A stretch of DNA of 64,000 nt from Spirochaetales bacterium. GTDB taxonomy: Bacteria > Spirochaetota > Spirochaetia > UBA9216. Both the position numbers and the translations under genes were made by a program. The first letter of the stretch is position 1. Each line of letters begins with the position of its first letter. This document shows positions 25,865-34,420 of the stretch, piece after piece. The notes under the pieces are model-generated. The model was not told the DNA's origin and did no database searches. It saw only the letters and a list, made by a program, of their open reading frames with translations. The DNA lies in NCBI GenBank assembly GCA_016839055.1, contig JAEKNX010000001.1, forward strand, positions 367,693 to 431,692, given 5' to 3'.

Positions 25865-27733
25865 ATGAATCTTGTATCAGTCAAAGAACTCAGCCACACT
25901 GAGGGCGGCAGGTCCCTCTTTAACGACATTACCTTCGGTATTGATGATGACAGCCGGATAGCCCTTGTAGGCCGTAACGGCTGCGGCAAGTCAACCCTGC
26001 TTCGGCTCATAGCCGGTTCAAAGGAAGTAGAGGGGGGGGCAGTAACCCGAAACAGGGAGCTTAAATGCGCCTTCCTTGAACAGAGTCCTTCATTTAAGGG
26101 TGATGAACTCATAGCTGATTTCATTCTTGCCGGTGATTCAGAAGAAATGAGATTGATAAAAGAGTATGAGAAAGTCGCCGGTGGACACGCTAAAGACTCA
26201 GAACCTGATCTTGATGAAATGTCAAAGCTTATGAGTGAGATGGAAAGACTCGAGTGTTGGAGCCTGGAAAACAGGATACATTCAATATTAACCGAACTTG
26301 GAATATTTGATTTAACCCTCAAGATGAAAAATCTTTCGGGAGGGATGGTTAAAAAAGCGGCTATTGCCAGGACTCTCGTCCTGGATGCCAATCTTATAAT
26401 CCTGGATGAGCCGACAAATCATATTGATATAATCACCATTAACTGGCTTGAAAAATATCTTAAGAACAATAAAAAGGCGCTTCTCATTGTTACCCATGAT
26501 CGCTATTTTATGGATTCAATATGCAATAAAATATTTGAGATTGATGAAGAAAAATTGTTTATCTATGATGGGAATTATTCTGATTATCTGGGTTTTAAGG
26601 CTATGAGAACCAGTGCAAAGGAAAAAGAAGCCGATAAAATCAGCAATATCCTGAGAAATGAGGCGGAATGGATTAAGCGGGGTCCAAGGGCAAGGGCGGG
26701 AAAGGACAAGAAACGCACCGAACGTTTTTTCGATTTGATGGACAGGCGGGAGAGCGTCCGGCCCGAGTCGGCGTCCTTCGGCGTCGAGAGCAAGAGACTC
26801 GGCGGGAAAATTTTAGAAATTGAAGAGGTTTCTCATTCCTGGGGCAGCCTTGATCTGATAAAGAATTTTTCCTTCGGCTTCAAGAAAGGCGACAGGCTGG
26901 GAATTGTCGGTGCAAACGGAAGCGGAAAATCAACCCTGCTGGATATTATCTCGGGCCGACTCGTGCCGGATTCGGGAACGGTCGATATCGGTATTAATAC
27001 TAAAATCGGATACTATGATCAGCACTCGAGAGAACTCCCGAATGCGATGAAGGTTGCTGAGTATATTAAGGAAACTGCTGAGGTAATAAAGCTGAAGGAT
27101 GGGAGCACCCTGTCGCCTGCTATGTTTCTCGAACTTTTTCTCTTTCCTAAAAATCTGATGTATACTGAAATCTCCAATCTGTCGGGCGGCGAGAAGAGGA
27201 AACTCTACCTTCTAAATATGCTTCTTACTAATCCCAATTTGCTTATTTTCGATGAACCTACAAATGATTTTGATATTCAGACTCTCTCGATCCTCGAAGA
27301 TTTTCTGACTGATTTTTCAGGATGTTCAGTTATTGTTTCTCATGACCGGTTCTTTCTCGACCGCACAACGGATTTTCTGTTTATTCTCGACGGGAAGGGC
27401 GGTGTAACCGGCTTTTCCGGCGACGTAACAACCTATTATTCTGAGGAGAAAGCTGATAAAGAACCATCTGCGACCGGAAAAGAAGAGAATACCGGAAGGA
27501 AAACCCGGACTGAAAAGAAGGGGCCATCCTTCAAGGAAAAAAAAGAATTCGAGGCAATTGAAGATGAGATATCCAGACTCGAACAGCAGAAAGATAAGCT
27601 TGAGCAGTTGTTCGCGTCCCCTGATCTGGATACCGAACAGCTTTCGGCCAACACCAGAGACTATGAGAAGTTGAATCTTGAAATCGAAAAAAAATACAGC
27701 CGCTGGGAATATCTTGAATCTTTGAATAGTTGA
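25865..27733 (+). CDS. uup: ABC-F family ATPase, Uup-like
   Basis: The 622-residue protein has two ABC ATPase domains and no membrane segments. Domain 1 has Walker A GRNGCGKST near residue 38 and signature LSGGMVKKAAIA. Domain 2 has Walker A GANGSGKST near 351 and signature LSGGEKRKLYLL. Between them is the ABC-F linker, and a charged coiled coil (KKEFEAIEDEISRLEQQKDKL onward) ends the protein, as in Uup. ABC-F proteins act on ribosomes or DNA intermediates; the Uup assignment rests on the C-terminal coiled coil. No good ribosome site precedes the ATG, and it is divergent from the YWTD lipoprotein gene. Confidence 0.9.
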   Translation: MNLVSVKELSHTEGGRSLFNDITFGIDDDSRIALVGRNGCGKSTLLRLIAGSKEVEGGAVTRNRELKCAFLEQSPSFKGDELIADFILAGDSEEMRLIKEYEKVAGGHAKDSEPDLDEMSKLMSEMERLECWSLENRIHSILTELGIFDLTLKMKNLSGGMVKKAAIARTLVLDANLIILDEPTNHIDIITINWLEKYLKNNKKALLIVTHDRYFMDSICNKIFEIDEEKLFIYDGNYSDYLGFKAMRTSAKEKEADKISNILRNEAEWIKRGPRARAGKDKKRTERFFDLMDRRESVRPESASFGVESKRLGGKILEIEEVSHSWGSLDLIKNFSFGFKKGDRLGIVGANGSGKSTLLDIISGRLVPDSGTVDIGINTKIGYYDQHSRELPNAMKVAEYIKETAEVIKLKDGSTLSPAMFLELFLFPKNLMYTEISNLSGGEKRKLYLLNMLLTNPNLLIFDEPTNDFDIQTLSILEDFLTDFSGCSVIVSHDRFFLDRTTDFLFILDGKGGVTGFSGDVTTYYSEEKADKEPSATGKEENTGRKTRTEKKGPSFKEKKEFEAIEDEISRLEQQKDKLEQLFASPDLDTEQLSANTRDYEKLNLEIEKKYSRWEYLESLNS

Positions 27734-27888
27734 CTATCGATAGCAATCTTTTTGGATATCAGTTTTTATCTGAGCCAGATTGCCTTATTCATTCCGGTAG
27801 TTTTGTGTTTATGGTTTAGTTATCATGAATATCTTGAATGTCGGAATAAACTCGAAGTATTAACCAATATGAGAAAAGCGAGTATGAA

Positions 27889-28329
27889 ATGAATAATGTT
27901 GAAATAGAAAAAAAGATGTTAAGATTGGCCAAAGATTTCATAGAAAAACGTTATCCTTCGCGATGGGGTGGAGCAGCAGTTCTTCGAACTGATAAAAATA
28001 ATTATTTGATAAGTGTCGCAATTGAAACATGTAATTCTGGGGCCTCTCTTTGTATTGAAACGGGTGCAATCTGCGAAGCACATAAACTAAATGAGAGAGT
28101 AACACATTCAATTTGTTTGGTGAGAGATAATGAAATTGCCGAATTTAAAATTTTAACGCCATGTGGTATTTGCCAAGAGAGACTGATGTATTGGGGGAAT
28201 GTTAAAGTAGCAGTTACAACTGATGATAATTCCTTAAAATTTGTATCTTTAAGCGAATTACAAAGATTTCATTGGACAACCGCTTATAAAAATGAAAAAT
28301 TAGAATTTTATAGTGATGATAGAAACTGA
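27889..28329 (+). CDS. Cytidine deaminase-like zinc hydrolase
   Basis: The 146-residue protein has the two zinc signatures of the cytidine deaminase fold: CIETGAICEAH near residue 55 (C-x-E form with catalytic Glu) and PCGICQERL near 92. The order and spacing resemble small cytidine deaminases and blasticidin-S deaminase. The coding sequence is visibly richer in A/T than its neighbours and has no operon partner, which suggests horizontal acquisition. Whether it acts on cytidine, an antibiotic or a nucleotide cannot be decided from sequence. Confidence 0.82.
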   Translation: MNNVEIEKKMLRLAKDFIEKRYPSRWGGAAVLRTDKNNYLISVAIETCNSGASLCIETGAICEAHKLNERVTHSICLVRDNEIAEFKILTPCGICQERLMYWGNVKVAVTTDDNSLKFVSLSELQRFHWTTAYKNEKLEFYSDDRN

Positions 28330-28532
28330 TAAATCTCCTCTTTCATGGGCTTTACTCTGCTTTAAGTGTTGTATACTCGCAAATTATTTTTAATAAACCA
28401 TCATAAAAGTATCAGATACGATTAAATGAATTCACAAAACACTTAAACAAGAATACCGACTTTCGGGGGAATTGCAGTCAAATTCAGAATTGCGGCCTGT
28501 AAATAAATGATTATTTTTTGACAAAATATCAT

Positions 28533-28541
28533 GCTATAATG
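28533..28541 (+). promoter_or_regulatory. Extended -10 promoter ahead of the P-loop kinase gene
   Basis: TGCTATAAT is an extended -10 element with a perfect TATAAT, 70 bases before the start codon. A TTGACA lies only 11 bases upstream and is too close to be its -35 box. Confidence 0.5.
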
Positions 28542-28611
28542 ACCATCGATTTATTTTTAAAAACGCTTCAGAGACCCTGTGATATAATTTTTAACATGAG
28601 GAGAATTTGAA

Positions 28612-29337
28612 ATGAAGCAGCAATTACCTATTGTATTTCTCACCGGACGTCCTGCCGCAGGAAAAAGCGAGATCATTGATTATCTGAAAAAATGCAGCCC
28701 GAATGAGAGGCTCAGAAGGTTTCATATCGGAAACTTTATCGAGATTGATGACTTTCCCATGCTGTGGACCTGGTTTGAGGAGGACGCACTTCTGGAGCGG
28801 ATGGGCAAGCCGCGTCTGCATTCTGACAGCGAGGGTTTTTTTAAATATCCGCATCTATGGAATCTGCTCATCCAGCGTATTGATCTTGACTATAACAAAC
28901 TACTTACAGATAAACCTGGTTTTAAGGAGGAAGGCACCGCTATCCTGGAATTCGCCAGGGGAAGTGAGCACGGCGGATGGAAGACTGCCTTCGCTCATTT
29001 TTCAGATGAAGTGCTGGGCGCGGGTGCTGTCCTCTATATCGATGTCAGTTTCGACGAGTCTCTCAGGAAGAACCGGAGGAGATTTAATCCCGATAAACCG
29101 CATAGTATTCTCGAACACGGACTTCCTGATGAGAAGATGGAAAAACTCTACGGCCTTAGTGACTGGGATGAGTTCTCATCCGCGGATGAGAATTATCTTG
29201 AGATAAACGGAATTAAGGTGCCCTACGCGGTATTCGACAATAGTGATGATCTGACAACACGCGGAGGCGATGCGCTGGGGGCAAGGCTGGAAGAAGTGCT
29301 CAGTCGTTTGTGGAATAGTAGACAAGCTTGTGAGTAA
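28612..29337 (+). CDS. P-loop nucleoside/nucleotide kinase-like protein
   Basis: The 241-residue protein has a Walker A motif near its start (TGRPAAGKSE) and an overall pattern like small-molecule kinases, including the arginine-rich RKNRRRFNPDKP stretch near residue 145 that could be a lid. I do not recognise a characterised family and do not assign a substrate. GAGGAG precedes the ATG by about seven bases. The next gene starts at a GTG eight bases before this stop, so the pair is translationally coupled to an acetyltransferase-like protein. Confidence 0.65.
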   Translation: MKQQLPIVFLTGRPAAGKSEIIDYLKKCSPNERLRRFHIGNFIEIDDFPMLWTWFEEDALLERMGKPRLHSDSEGFFKYPHLWNLLIQRIDLDYNKLLTDKPGFKEEGTAILEFARGSEHGGWKTAFAHFSDEVLGAGAVLYIDVSFDESLRKNRRRFNPDKPHSILEHGLPDEKMEKLYGLSDWDEFSSADENYLEINGIKVPYAVFDNSDDLTTRGGDALGARLEEVLSRLWNSRQACE

Positions 29338-30460
29338 ACCTGATATCGAAATAAAAATCGTTAATAACAGGAGACTGCTCAGACAGTTTATCAATTTGCC
29401 CAAGAGTATTCAGGGAAATGATCCTCTCTGGATACCGCCGCTTCGGCTTCTTGAAAGGCTTGATTACATGTTTGGGAAAAATGCCGTTCTTTCCAGATCC
29501 GAACATATTCTGCTGTTAGCCTTTTTTCAGGGGAAACCGGCAGGCCGGATTATCGCCTACATCGATCCAAGGTATAATGAGTACTATAATTCATTAACAG
29601 GTTTTTTCGGCGCCTTCGAATGCGTGAATGATTCCTCTGTCTCGAAAGCTCTGTATGAGGCTGCCGAGCTCTGGTTTAAAAAGCAGGGGATGACAGCTGT
29701 TAGAGGTCCAATAGATCCGGTAGCCGAGTGCTGGGGTTTTCTTCTTGATGGTGACACCCCTCCTGTTTATATGTCGCCTCATAATCCCCTGTACTATAAT
29801 AATTTTGCCGAGAACAGCGGATACGAAAAGGCTAAAGATCTCAGCGTATATGAGGCTGACTGCGGCAATGGATACAATATGCCCGAACGGCTCACGGATT
29901 TTGCCGACAAGATCCTCTCATCCAGGCAGAACTTTACAGTACGCAGGATTGATCCTGCAAATCTGTCGGCGGAGGCGGAGCACATCCTTCGAATTCTAAA
30001 TACCGCCGTCAGCGGCAATTGGGGGTTTGTGCCGGTAGGTCTTGATGAGATGAAAGACCTTGTATCCAAGCTCAAACTGATTATTGATGAGGATGCTATC
30101 TGGTTTGTAGAGGATGACGGAGTTCCCATAGGATGCGCGCTGGGCTATCCTGACATCAATGTACTGATAAAGAAAATAGACGGAAAGCTGTTTCCCTTCG
30201 GGTTTATCAGCTTTCTTCGGGGATTAAAGAAGCTCAGAGACTATCGCCTGTGGGGACTTGCCATCATGCCCGAATATCAGGGGCTCGGTCTCGACGTTCT
30301 TCTCTATGTGAGCCTCTCACTGGCCCTTCAGCCGAAGAATGTCCGGCTTGAGGCGAATTATGTACTAGAGGACAACCTGAAAATAATCAACGCGCTTGTT
30401 AAGCTCAATCTGGACGTGATAAAGAGATACCGGGTATATGAGAAGAATCTGAGTGATTAA
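29330..30460 (+). CDS. GNAT-fold acyltransferase-like protein
   Basis: The 376-residue protein has an N-terminal PKSIQGNDPLWIPPL motif and a C-terminal half resembling the GNAT acyl-CoA-binding core (WGLAIMPEYQGLGLDVLLYVSL, near residue 305). This fits the YghO-like group of uncharacterised N-acyltransferases. I chose the GTG at 29330 because it overlaps the kinase stop by eight bases and sits just ahead of the conserved region; the ribosome site is weak. Its 3' end overlaps the convergent gene by four bases. The substrate is unknown. Confidence 0.68.
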   Translation: MSKPDIEIKIVNNRRLLRQFINLPKSIQGNDPLWIPPLRLLERLDYMFGKNAVLSRSEHILLLAFFQGKPAGRIIAYIDPRYNEYYNSLTGFFGAFECVNDSSVSKALYEAAELWFKKQGMTAVRGPIDPVAECWGFLLDGDTPPVYMSPHNPLYYNNFAENSGYEKAKDLSVYEADCGNGYNMPERLTDFADKILSSRQNFTVRRIDPANLSAEAEHILRILNTAVSGNWGFVPVGLDEMKDLVSKLKLIIDEDAIWFVEDDGVPIGCALGYPDINVLIKKIDGKLFPFGFISFLRGLKKLRDYRLWGLAIMPEYQGLGLDVLLYVSLSLALQPKNVRLEANYVLEDNLKIINALVKLNLDVIKRYRVYEKNLSD

Positions 30461-31527
30461 TCCTCTTTTTCCTCAGGACGGCCCCACCAGGAAAGTCCCG
30501 GAGCGTTAAGCGACAGCCTGTAATGTTTATTCCCTGTGTTTAAAATTCCGGGACGTTTTAACCCTTGAAGAGCCTCGACGTCAAATATTTCTTCAACCGA
30601 TGCGCGGTAATTGAGCCTTGCGTGAACGGTTCCCGTAGGCAGGTGAACCGCCGCAATGCCGGCTATCTTCGCCTTCTCGGCAATGGGCAGTAGGTGTTCG
30701 GTCGGATGATTCTGTCTTACCCTGGACAGCCCGACAAAGAGATAGTCCTCAACGAGGCACATCCCCCGTACAAAACCGTCAAGCTGAACTACAACATCAT
30801 AAGTTCCGCGTTCCGGATCAATTTTTATCAGCTCACCGGTTGCAGAAAGCAGCGCATATAACTCGCCGTTGAGAAATTTCGGCGTGTGAGGCATTCCGAG
30901 CTTTTCAAGAATTATCTCTGAGCTATCGACATGCATGAGCAGCCCGCCGAAGGGCCTCGTTCCGCGCCAGCCGGTGGGGGTGTCGGTATGGCCAAGTGAG
31001 GTTACATACTCGGGTTTATCGTTTTTGATTGCCATTCCGTTGAGGTGACAACGGTCTTCCGGAGCAAGCTCAGTTATAAACGGCGGCTTCCAGATGGGCT
31101 TGAAGCTGTAATCCTCATCAATATAGCTGAGGCAGGAAAACTGCGTATTTACCGCAAGAAGGCCGGTTTTGTCCCAGTGAAAGCCGTGAATGTTCAGCCT
31201 GCCGCAGTGATAGGTAGCGCGGGGAACATAGATGTTGTCGTAGGTATTCATCTGTCCCGGATAATTGGCCGCGAGGCTGGGATCGTTTCCGAGGATCACA
31301 ACCTCGTCCCTGGTGGCAACGGCAAGACGGCTGCCGTTTACTCCGAGAGCCATCGCAAAGTTGAAATTACGAGGCAGCTGGATAAGCTGGTTCTCATTAA
31401 GCGCACTTAAAAAGACAACCTTCCCGGCCTGATAGGTGCTTACAGCAAGCGAGATATCAAGCTGCATAAGGAGCTCGGGAAAATTCGGGGTATAGGAACA
31501 TTCAAAAGGCGCCGGTGCTTTTGCCAC
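30457..31527 (-). CDS. TIGR03032-type protein
   Basis: The 356-residue protein matches my memory of the TIGR03032 family, beta-propeller-like proteins of unknown function: STYQAGKVVFLSA near residue 30, PRNFNFAMALGV near 52, HWDKTGLLAVNTQFSCLS near 118 and GGLLMHVDS. It has no signal peptide. It is 14 bases downstream of the FG-GAP lipoprotein pair on the same strand and may belong to their transcript. No function is assigned. Confidence 0.78.
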   Translation of the reverse strand: MAKAPAPFECSYTPNFPELLMQLDISLAVSTYQAGKVVFLSALNENQLIQLPRNFNFAMALGVNGSRLAVATRDEVVILGNDPSLAANYPGQMNTYDNIYVPRATYHCGRLNIHGFHWDKTGLLAVNTQFSCLSYIDEDYSFKPIWKPPFITELAPEDRCHLNGMAIKNDKPEYVTSLGHTDTPTGWRGTRPFGGLLMHVDSSEIILEKLGMPHTPKFLNGELYALLSATGELIKIDPERGTYDVVVQLDGFVRGMCLVEDYLFVGLSRVRQNHPTEHLLPIAEKAKIAGIAAVHLPTGTVHARLNYRASVEEIFDVEALQGLKRPGILNTGNKHYRLSLNAPGLSWWGRPEEKED

Positions 31528-31541
31528 GAAGTCTCCTTAAT

Positions 31542-32741
31542 TTATAAATCAATATCAATATTCTCTATGTACAGCAGTCTGCCGTCGTTAGTTCCGGCGA
31601 TTATATCGAGGTCAGTATCGCCGTCCATGTCGCCGAAGGCTGGGAAGTATTTAAACTCGTCCGACGGAAGTACATTGAAGGCGCCGGCCTGGGCTTCGAA
31701 GACAGGAGCAGATGACGTGCCTGTGTTCAGGTAGAAGGTAACCGCCCCCGTATCATAGGTTACAACGAACATATCCTGATCGCCGTCACCGTCGATGTCG
31801 GCGAAGGAGGGGATGGGGAAGTCAAGTATATTTGAGATAATAGATGGAGCGACAAGAATGCTTTCTTCTGCGCCAGTAAAATTGCCTAAGTCTGAATCAG
31901 GGTTCTTGAGATAGATAATCTTTTTTTCACCTGCACGGCTTAATGTTGAGCTGTAGTAGAAACTCATGTAACTGGAGCCTATAATGAGATCCATATCACC
32001 GTCACCATCAAGATCGGCCAGAGTCGGTGCAAAATGAGCATAATCGGAAGATGTTAGGAGAGTAGCATCTTCAAAGCCTCCTGAATTATTACTATTCTGG
32101 ATAAAAATATTTGCGTTATTAAAAACCCTAGAAATTGGATACTGGTAATTATTGGAGGCAACGATATCAATATCATACTGACCGTCGATATCACCGACCG
32201 CAACGAACATTCCCCCGTGTACAGAACTGGAAGAAGAAATTTCCCGGGAAACTATATTACTGAATAAGCTGCCAAATGTAAAAGTCATGTCGGCATCGGC
32301 AGTATCATTTTTTAGATACATCGTCGCTTGTTTATATACACTGGAATCTACCTGCGCTTTGTAGCCGGCTATAATATCGAGATCACCATCGCTGTCTATG
32401 TCGGCAAGTGCCGGGATGAAGATGTAACTGCTGAACGAACTAAGCCCGGAAATGTTTACGCCGACCGGTGCCTTGAACGCAGGATTACCGAGCACTGTCG
32501 CGGGATCTATAGTTGTGTCGTCATCGGTTGTCCCATCGTCAGTCGTGCCGTCATCAGTCGTGCCGTCGTCGGTTCCATCATCACCCGGCGGTATCGCCTC
32601 CGGGTCACAGCTGCCCATTAGCAGAGCGAAGATTGCTATTGGAACAAGGTATTTTGCGGGTCTGAAAAAAGATCGGTATTTTTTAAATGAATCATCGGTC
32701 TCTGAGTGCAGCCTTTGGGTATGATCGACCATTGAATCCAT
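31542..32741 (-). CDS. FG-GAP/VCBS-repeat lipoprotein, copy 1
   Basis: The 399-residue product starts at an ATG with GGAGG seven bases upstream. A hydrophilic stretch of about 30 residues precedes the hydrophobic core and the lipobox LLMGSC. An Asp/Thr/Gly spacer of pentapeptide repeats (DDGTT) follows. The rest holds four or more calcium-binding FG-GAP/VCBS-type loops: DIDSDGDLDIIAG, DLDGDGDMDLIIG, DIDGDGDQDMFVV and DMDGDTDLDIIAG. These loops usually form an extracellular beta-propeller. It is a tandem paralogue of 32769..34049, with near-identical ends but a divergent middle. Confidence 0.8.
   Translation of the reverse strand: MDSMVDHTQRLHSETDDSFKKYRSFFRPAKYLVPIAIFALLMGSCDPEAIPPGDDGTDDGTTDDGTTDDGTTDDDTTIDPATVLGNPAFKAPVGVNISGLSSFSSYIFIPALADIDSDGDLDIIAGYKAQVDSSVYKQATMYLKNDTADADMTFTFGSLFSNIVSREISSSSSVHGGMFVAVGDIDGQYDIDIVASNNYQYPISRVFNNANIFIQNSNNSGGFEDATLLTSSDYAHFAPTLADLDGDGDMDLIIGSSYMSFYYSSTLSRAGEKKIIYLKNPDSDLGNFTGAEESILVAPSIISNILDFPIPSFADIDGDGDQDMFVVTYDTGAVTFYLNTGTSSAPVFEAQAGAFNVLPSDEFKYFPAFGDMDGDTDLDIIAGTNDGRLLYIENIDIDL
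32513..32582 (-). repeat. Tandem 15-bp repeats encoding a DDGTT spacer
   Basis: About five imperfect 15-base units encode the Asp/Gly/Thr spacer behind the lipobox. The sister gene carries a similar array at 33803..33860, with a different number of units. Such arrays can change length by slippage. Confidence 0.75.
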
Positions 32742-32768
32742 AATATTCCTCCACTACTAAAACATTAT

Positions 32769-34049
32769 TTATAAATCAATATCAATATTCTCTATGTACA
32801 GTAGTTCGCCGTTATTGTTGCCGACTATCACATCGATGTCAGTATCGCCGTCCATGTCGCCGAAGGCTGGGAAATATTTTACCCCGTCCGACGGAAGAAC
32901 ACTGAAGGCGCTCGCCTGGGCTTCGAAGGTAGGAGCAGATGACGTGCCTGTGTTCAGGTAGAAGGTAACCGCCCCCGTATCATAGGTTACAACGAACATA
33001 TCCTGATCGCCGTCACCGTCGATGTCGGCGAAGGAGGGGATGGGGAAATCCCTGATGTCACTGATAACTACAGGTGGCACAAGGACTGGAGAGGCCGGTT
33101 CTTCCGGATCATCAAAATTTCCTGTGCCGTCGTTAACCTGATAGATAATTCTTTTGTTTGGGCCGGAGTTATATGAATGAATACCCTTGGCAACTTCTGA
33201 GACGTAAGTATTAGCAATTCCCAGAACGAGATCAAGATCTCCGTCACCGTCGAGGTCGGCGAGAGCCAGGGCCAAGTGCTTTGAATCATTGCTGTCGCTG
33301 TAGATTGGGGTGAATAACCCGTCAGTATTTGTCTCGATGGTGTACGCAGCTTTATCTGGGTTTCCTGCTTCACCGGTCCAAAACCGGTTAGAAGCCGCGA
33401 CAATGTCGATATCCGCGTCGTCATCAATAGTGCCTGCCGCAACAAACATGCCGCCGTTAAATCTATATCCAGCTCCTCCTCCTGCATATTCAGAGGCTTT
33501 CGGGAAACCGGTCAGTTCGGATAATTCGTCGAGGGTGAAGGCTGGAACAGCGGCAGTGCCTGTTTCATTCTTTAGATATTTAATCGACTGAACATATGAA
33601 TATGAATATGAATATGAAGATGCCGAATAGTAGTTTGAATTATGCATGTGAAATCCGACTAAGAGATCCAAATCTCCGTCAGCATCAACATCGGCGAGGG
33701 CCGGAACAAATATATAATAATTGCTGACAGACAGTCCGGTAATACTTAATGGTACAGGTGCCTTGAACGCAGGATTACCGAGTACAGTCGCGGGGTCTAT
33801 AGTTGTGTCGTCATCAGTCGTCCCGTCATCGGTTGTGCCGTCATCGGTTGTGCCGTCATCTACTGGATCTGTCGGAGGATCATCACTTCCGGGAGGAGCC
33901 GCCTCCGGGTCGCAGCTTCCCATGAGAAGAGCGAATATTGCTACTGGTACAAGGTATTTTGCGGGTCTGAAGAATGTTCGGTATTTTTTAAATGAATCGT
34001 CGGTTTCTGAGTGCAGTCCTATAGTATGATCGGCGATATTTGAATCCAT
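32769..34049 (-). CDS. FG-GAP/VCBS-repeat lipoprotein, copy 2
   Basis: The 426-residue sister of the previous gene has the same layout: long hydrophilic lead, lipobox LLMGSC, DDGTT spacer and FG-GAP loops (DVDADGDLDLLVG, DLDGDGDLDLVLG, DIDGDGDQDMFVV, DMDGDTDIDVIVG). The middle (about 100-300) differs, with a Tyr/Ser run (YYSASSYSYSYSYV) not present in copy 1. It is first in the minus-strand run and starts behind GGAGG. A surface beta-propeller anchored by lipid is the likely form. Confidence 0.8.
   Translation of the reverse strand: MDSNIADHTIGLHSETDDSFKKYRTFFRPAKYLVPVAIFALLMGSCDPEAAPPGSDDPPTDPVDDGTTDDGTTDDGTTDDDTTIDPATVLGNPAFKAPVPLSITGLSVSNYYIFVPALADVDADGDLDLLVGFHMHNSNYYSASSYSYSYSYVQSIKYLKNETGTAAVPAFTLDELSELTGFPKASEYAGGGAGYRFNGGMFVAAGTIDDDADIDIVAASNRFWTGEAGNPDKAAYTIETNTDGLFTPIYSDSNDSKHLALALADLDGDGDLDLVLGIANTYVSEVAKGIHSYNSGPNKRIIYQVNDGTGNFDDPEEPASPVLVPPVVISDIRDFPIPSFADIDGDGDQDMFVVTYDTGAVTFYLNTGTSSAPTFEAQASAFSVLPSDGVKYFPAFGDMDGDTDIDVIVGNNNGELLYIENIDIDL
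32931..33047 (-). repeat. 117-bp stretch identical to 31704..31820
   Basis: I compared the two segments base by base and found them identical over 117 positions, at a constant offset of 1227 bases. They encode the same part of the C-terminal FG-GAP region of the two lipoprotein genes. Flanking sequence is similar but not identical. Confidence 0.92.
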
Positions 34050-34188
34050 AATATGCCTCCACTACTAAAACAATGTTTAATACTGAAATTAATTGTATCA
34101 CGTATACTTGATATTTTCAAAGAAAGTATTATATTAGCAGCAGTACTGAATTTGGCTGCAATCCCCCCGAATGTCGGCCCTTGCTGCT

Positions 34189-34246
34189 CCCCGATACCAT
34201 CAGAAAAAGGTTCGGAAGACCTCAATTTTTTCTGACAGGATCGGGG
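34189..34246. other. Long imperfect hairpin in the intergenic gap
   Basis: The 34050..34420 gap contains no convincing gene. It holds a hairpin: CCCCGAT (34189) with ATCGGGG (34240), TCAGAAAAA (34200) with TTTTTCTGA (34227) and GGT (34209) with ACC (34219), separated by internal loops. The right arm contains a T-run, but inside the stem, so it is not a standard terminator. It lies between the divergent lipoprotein genes. Confidence 0.4.
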
Positions 34247-34420
34247 CTCTCAGCGGCGGCATAAAAAAGCAGCCCAATTCAGAACCACTGACTTCCCGGA
34301 AGTGGGAATTAAAACTATTCAACAGGCAGCAAAGAGGAATGGTTCAGATATTTAGACATTTTAAAGATTATTCAGATGCTTTCGGAGATTAAATTTAGAA
34401 CTGCTGTTATATTAGGGCCC

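Noticed and set aside
28516-28541. TTGACA box paired with TATAAT ahead of the P-loop kinase
   Set aside because: The spacing is only 11 bases, too short for a sigma-70 promoter; the extended -10 motif explains the site better.
32513-33860. CRISPR-like repeats
   Set aside because: The repeats are contiguous 15-base units in frame within lipoprotein genes, with no spacers and no cas genes.
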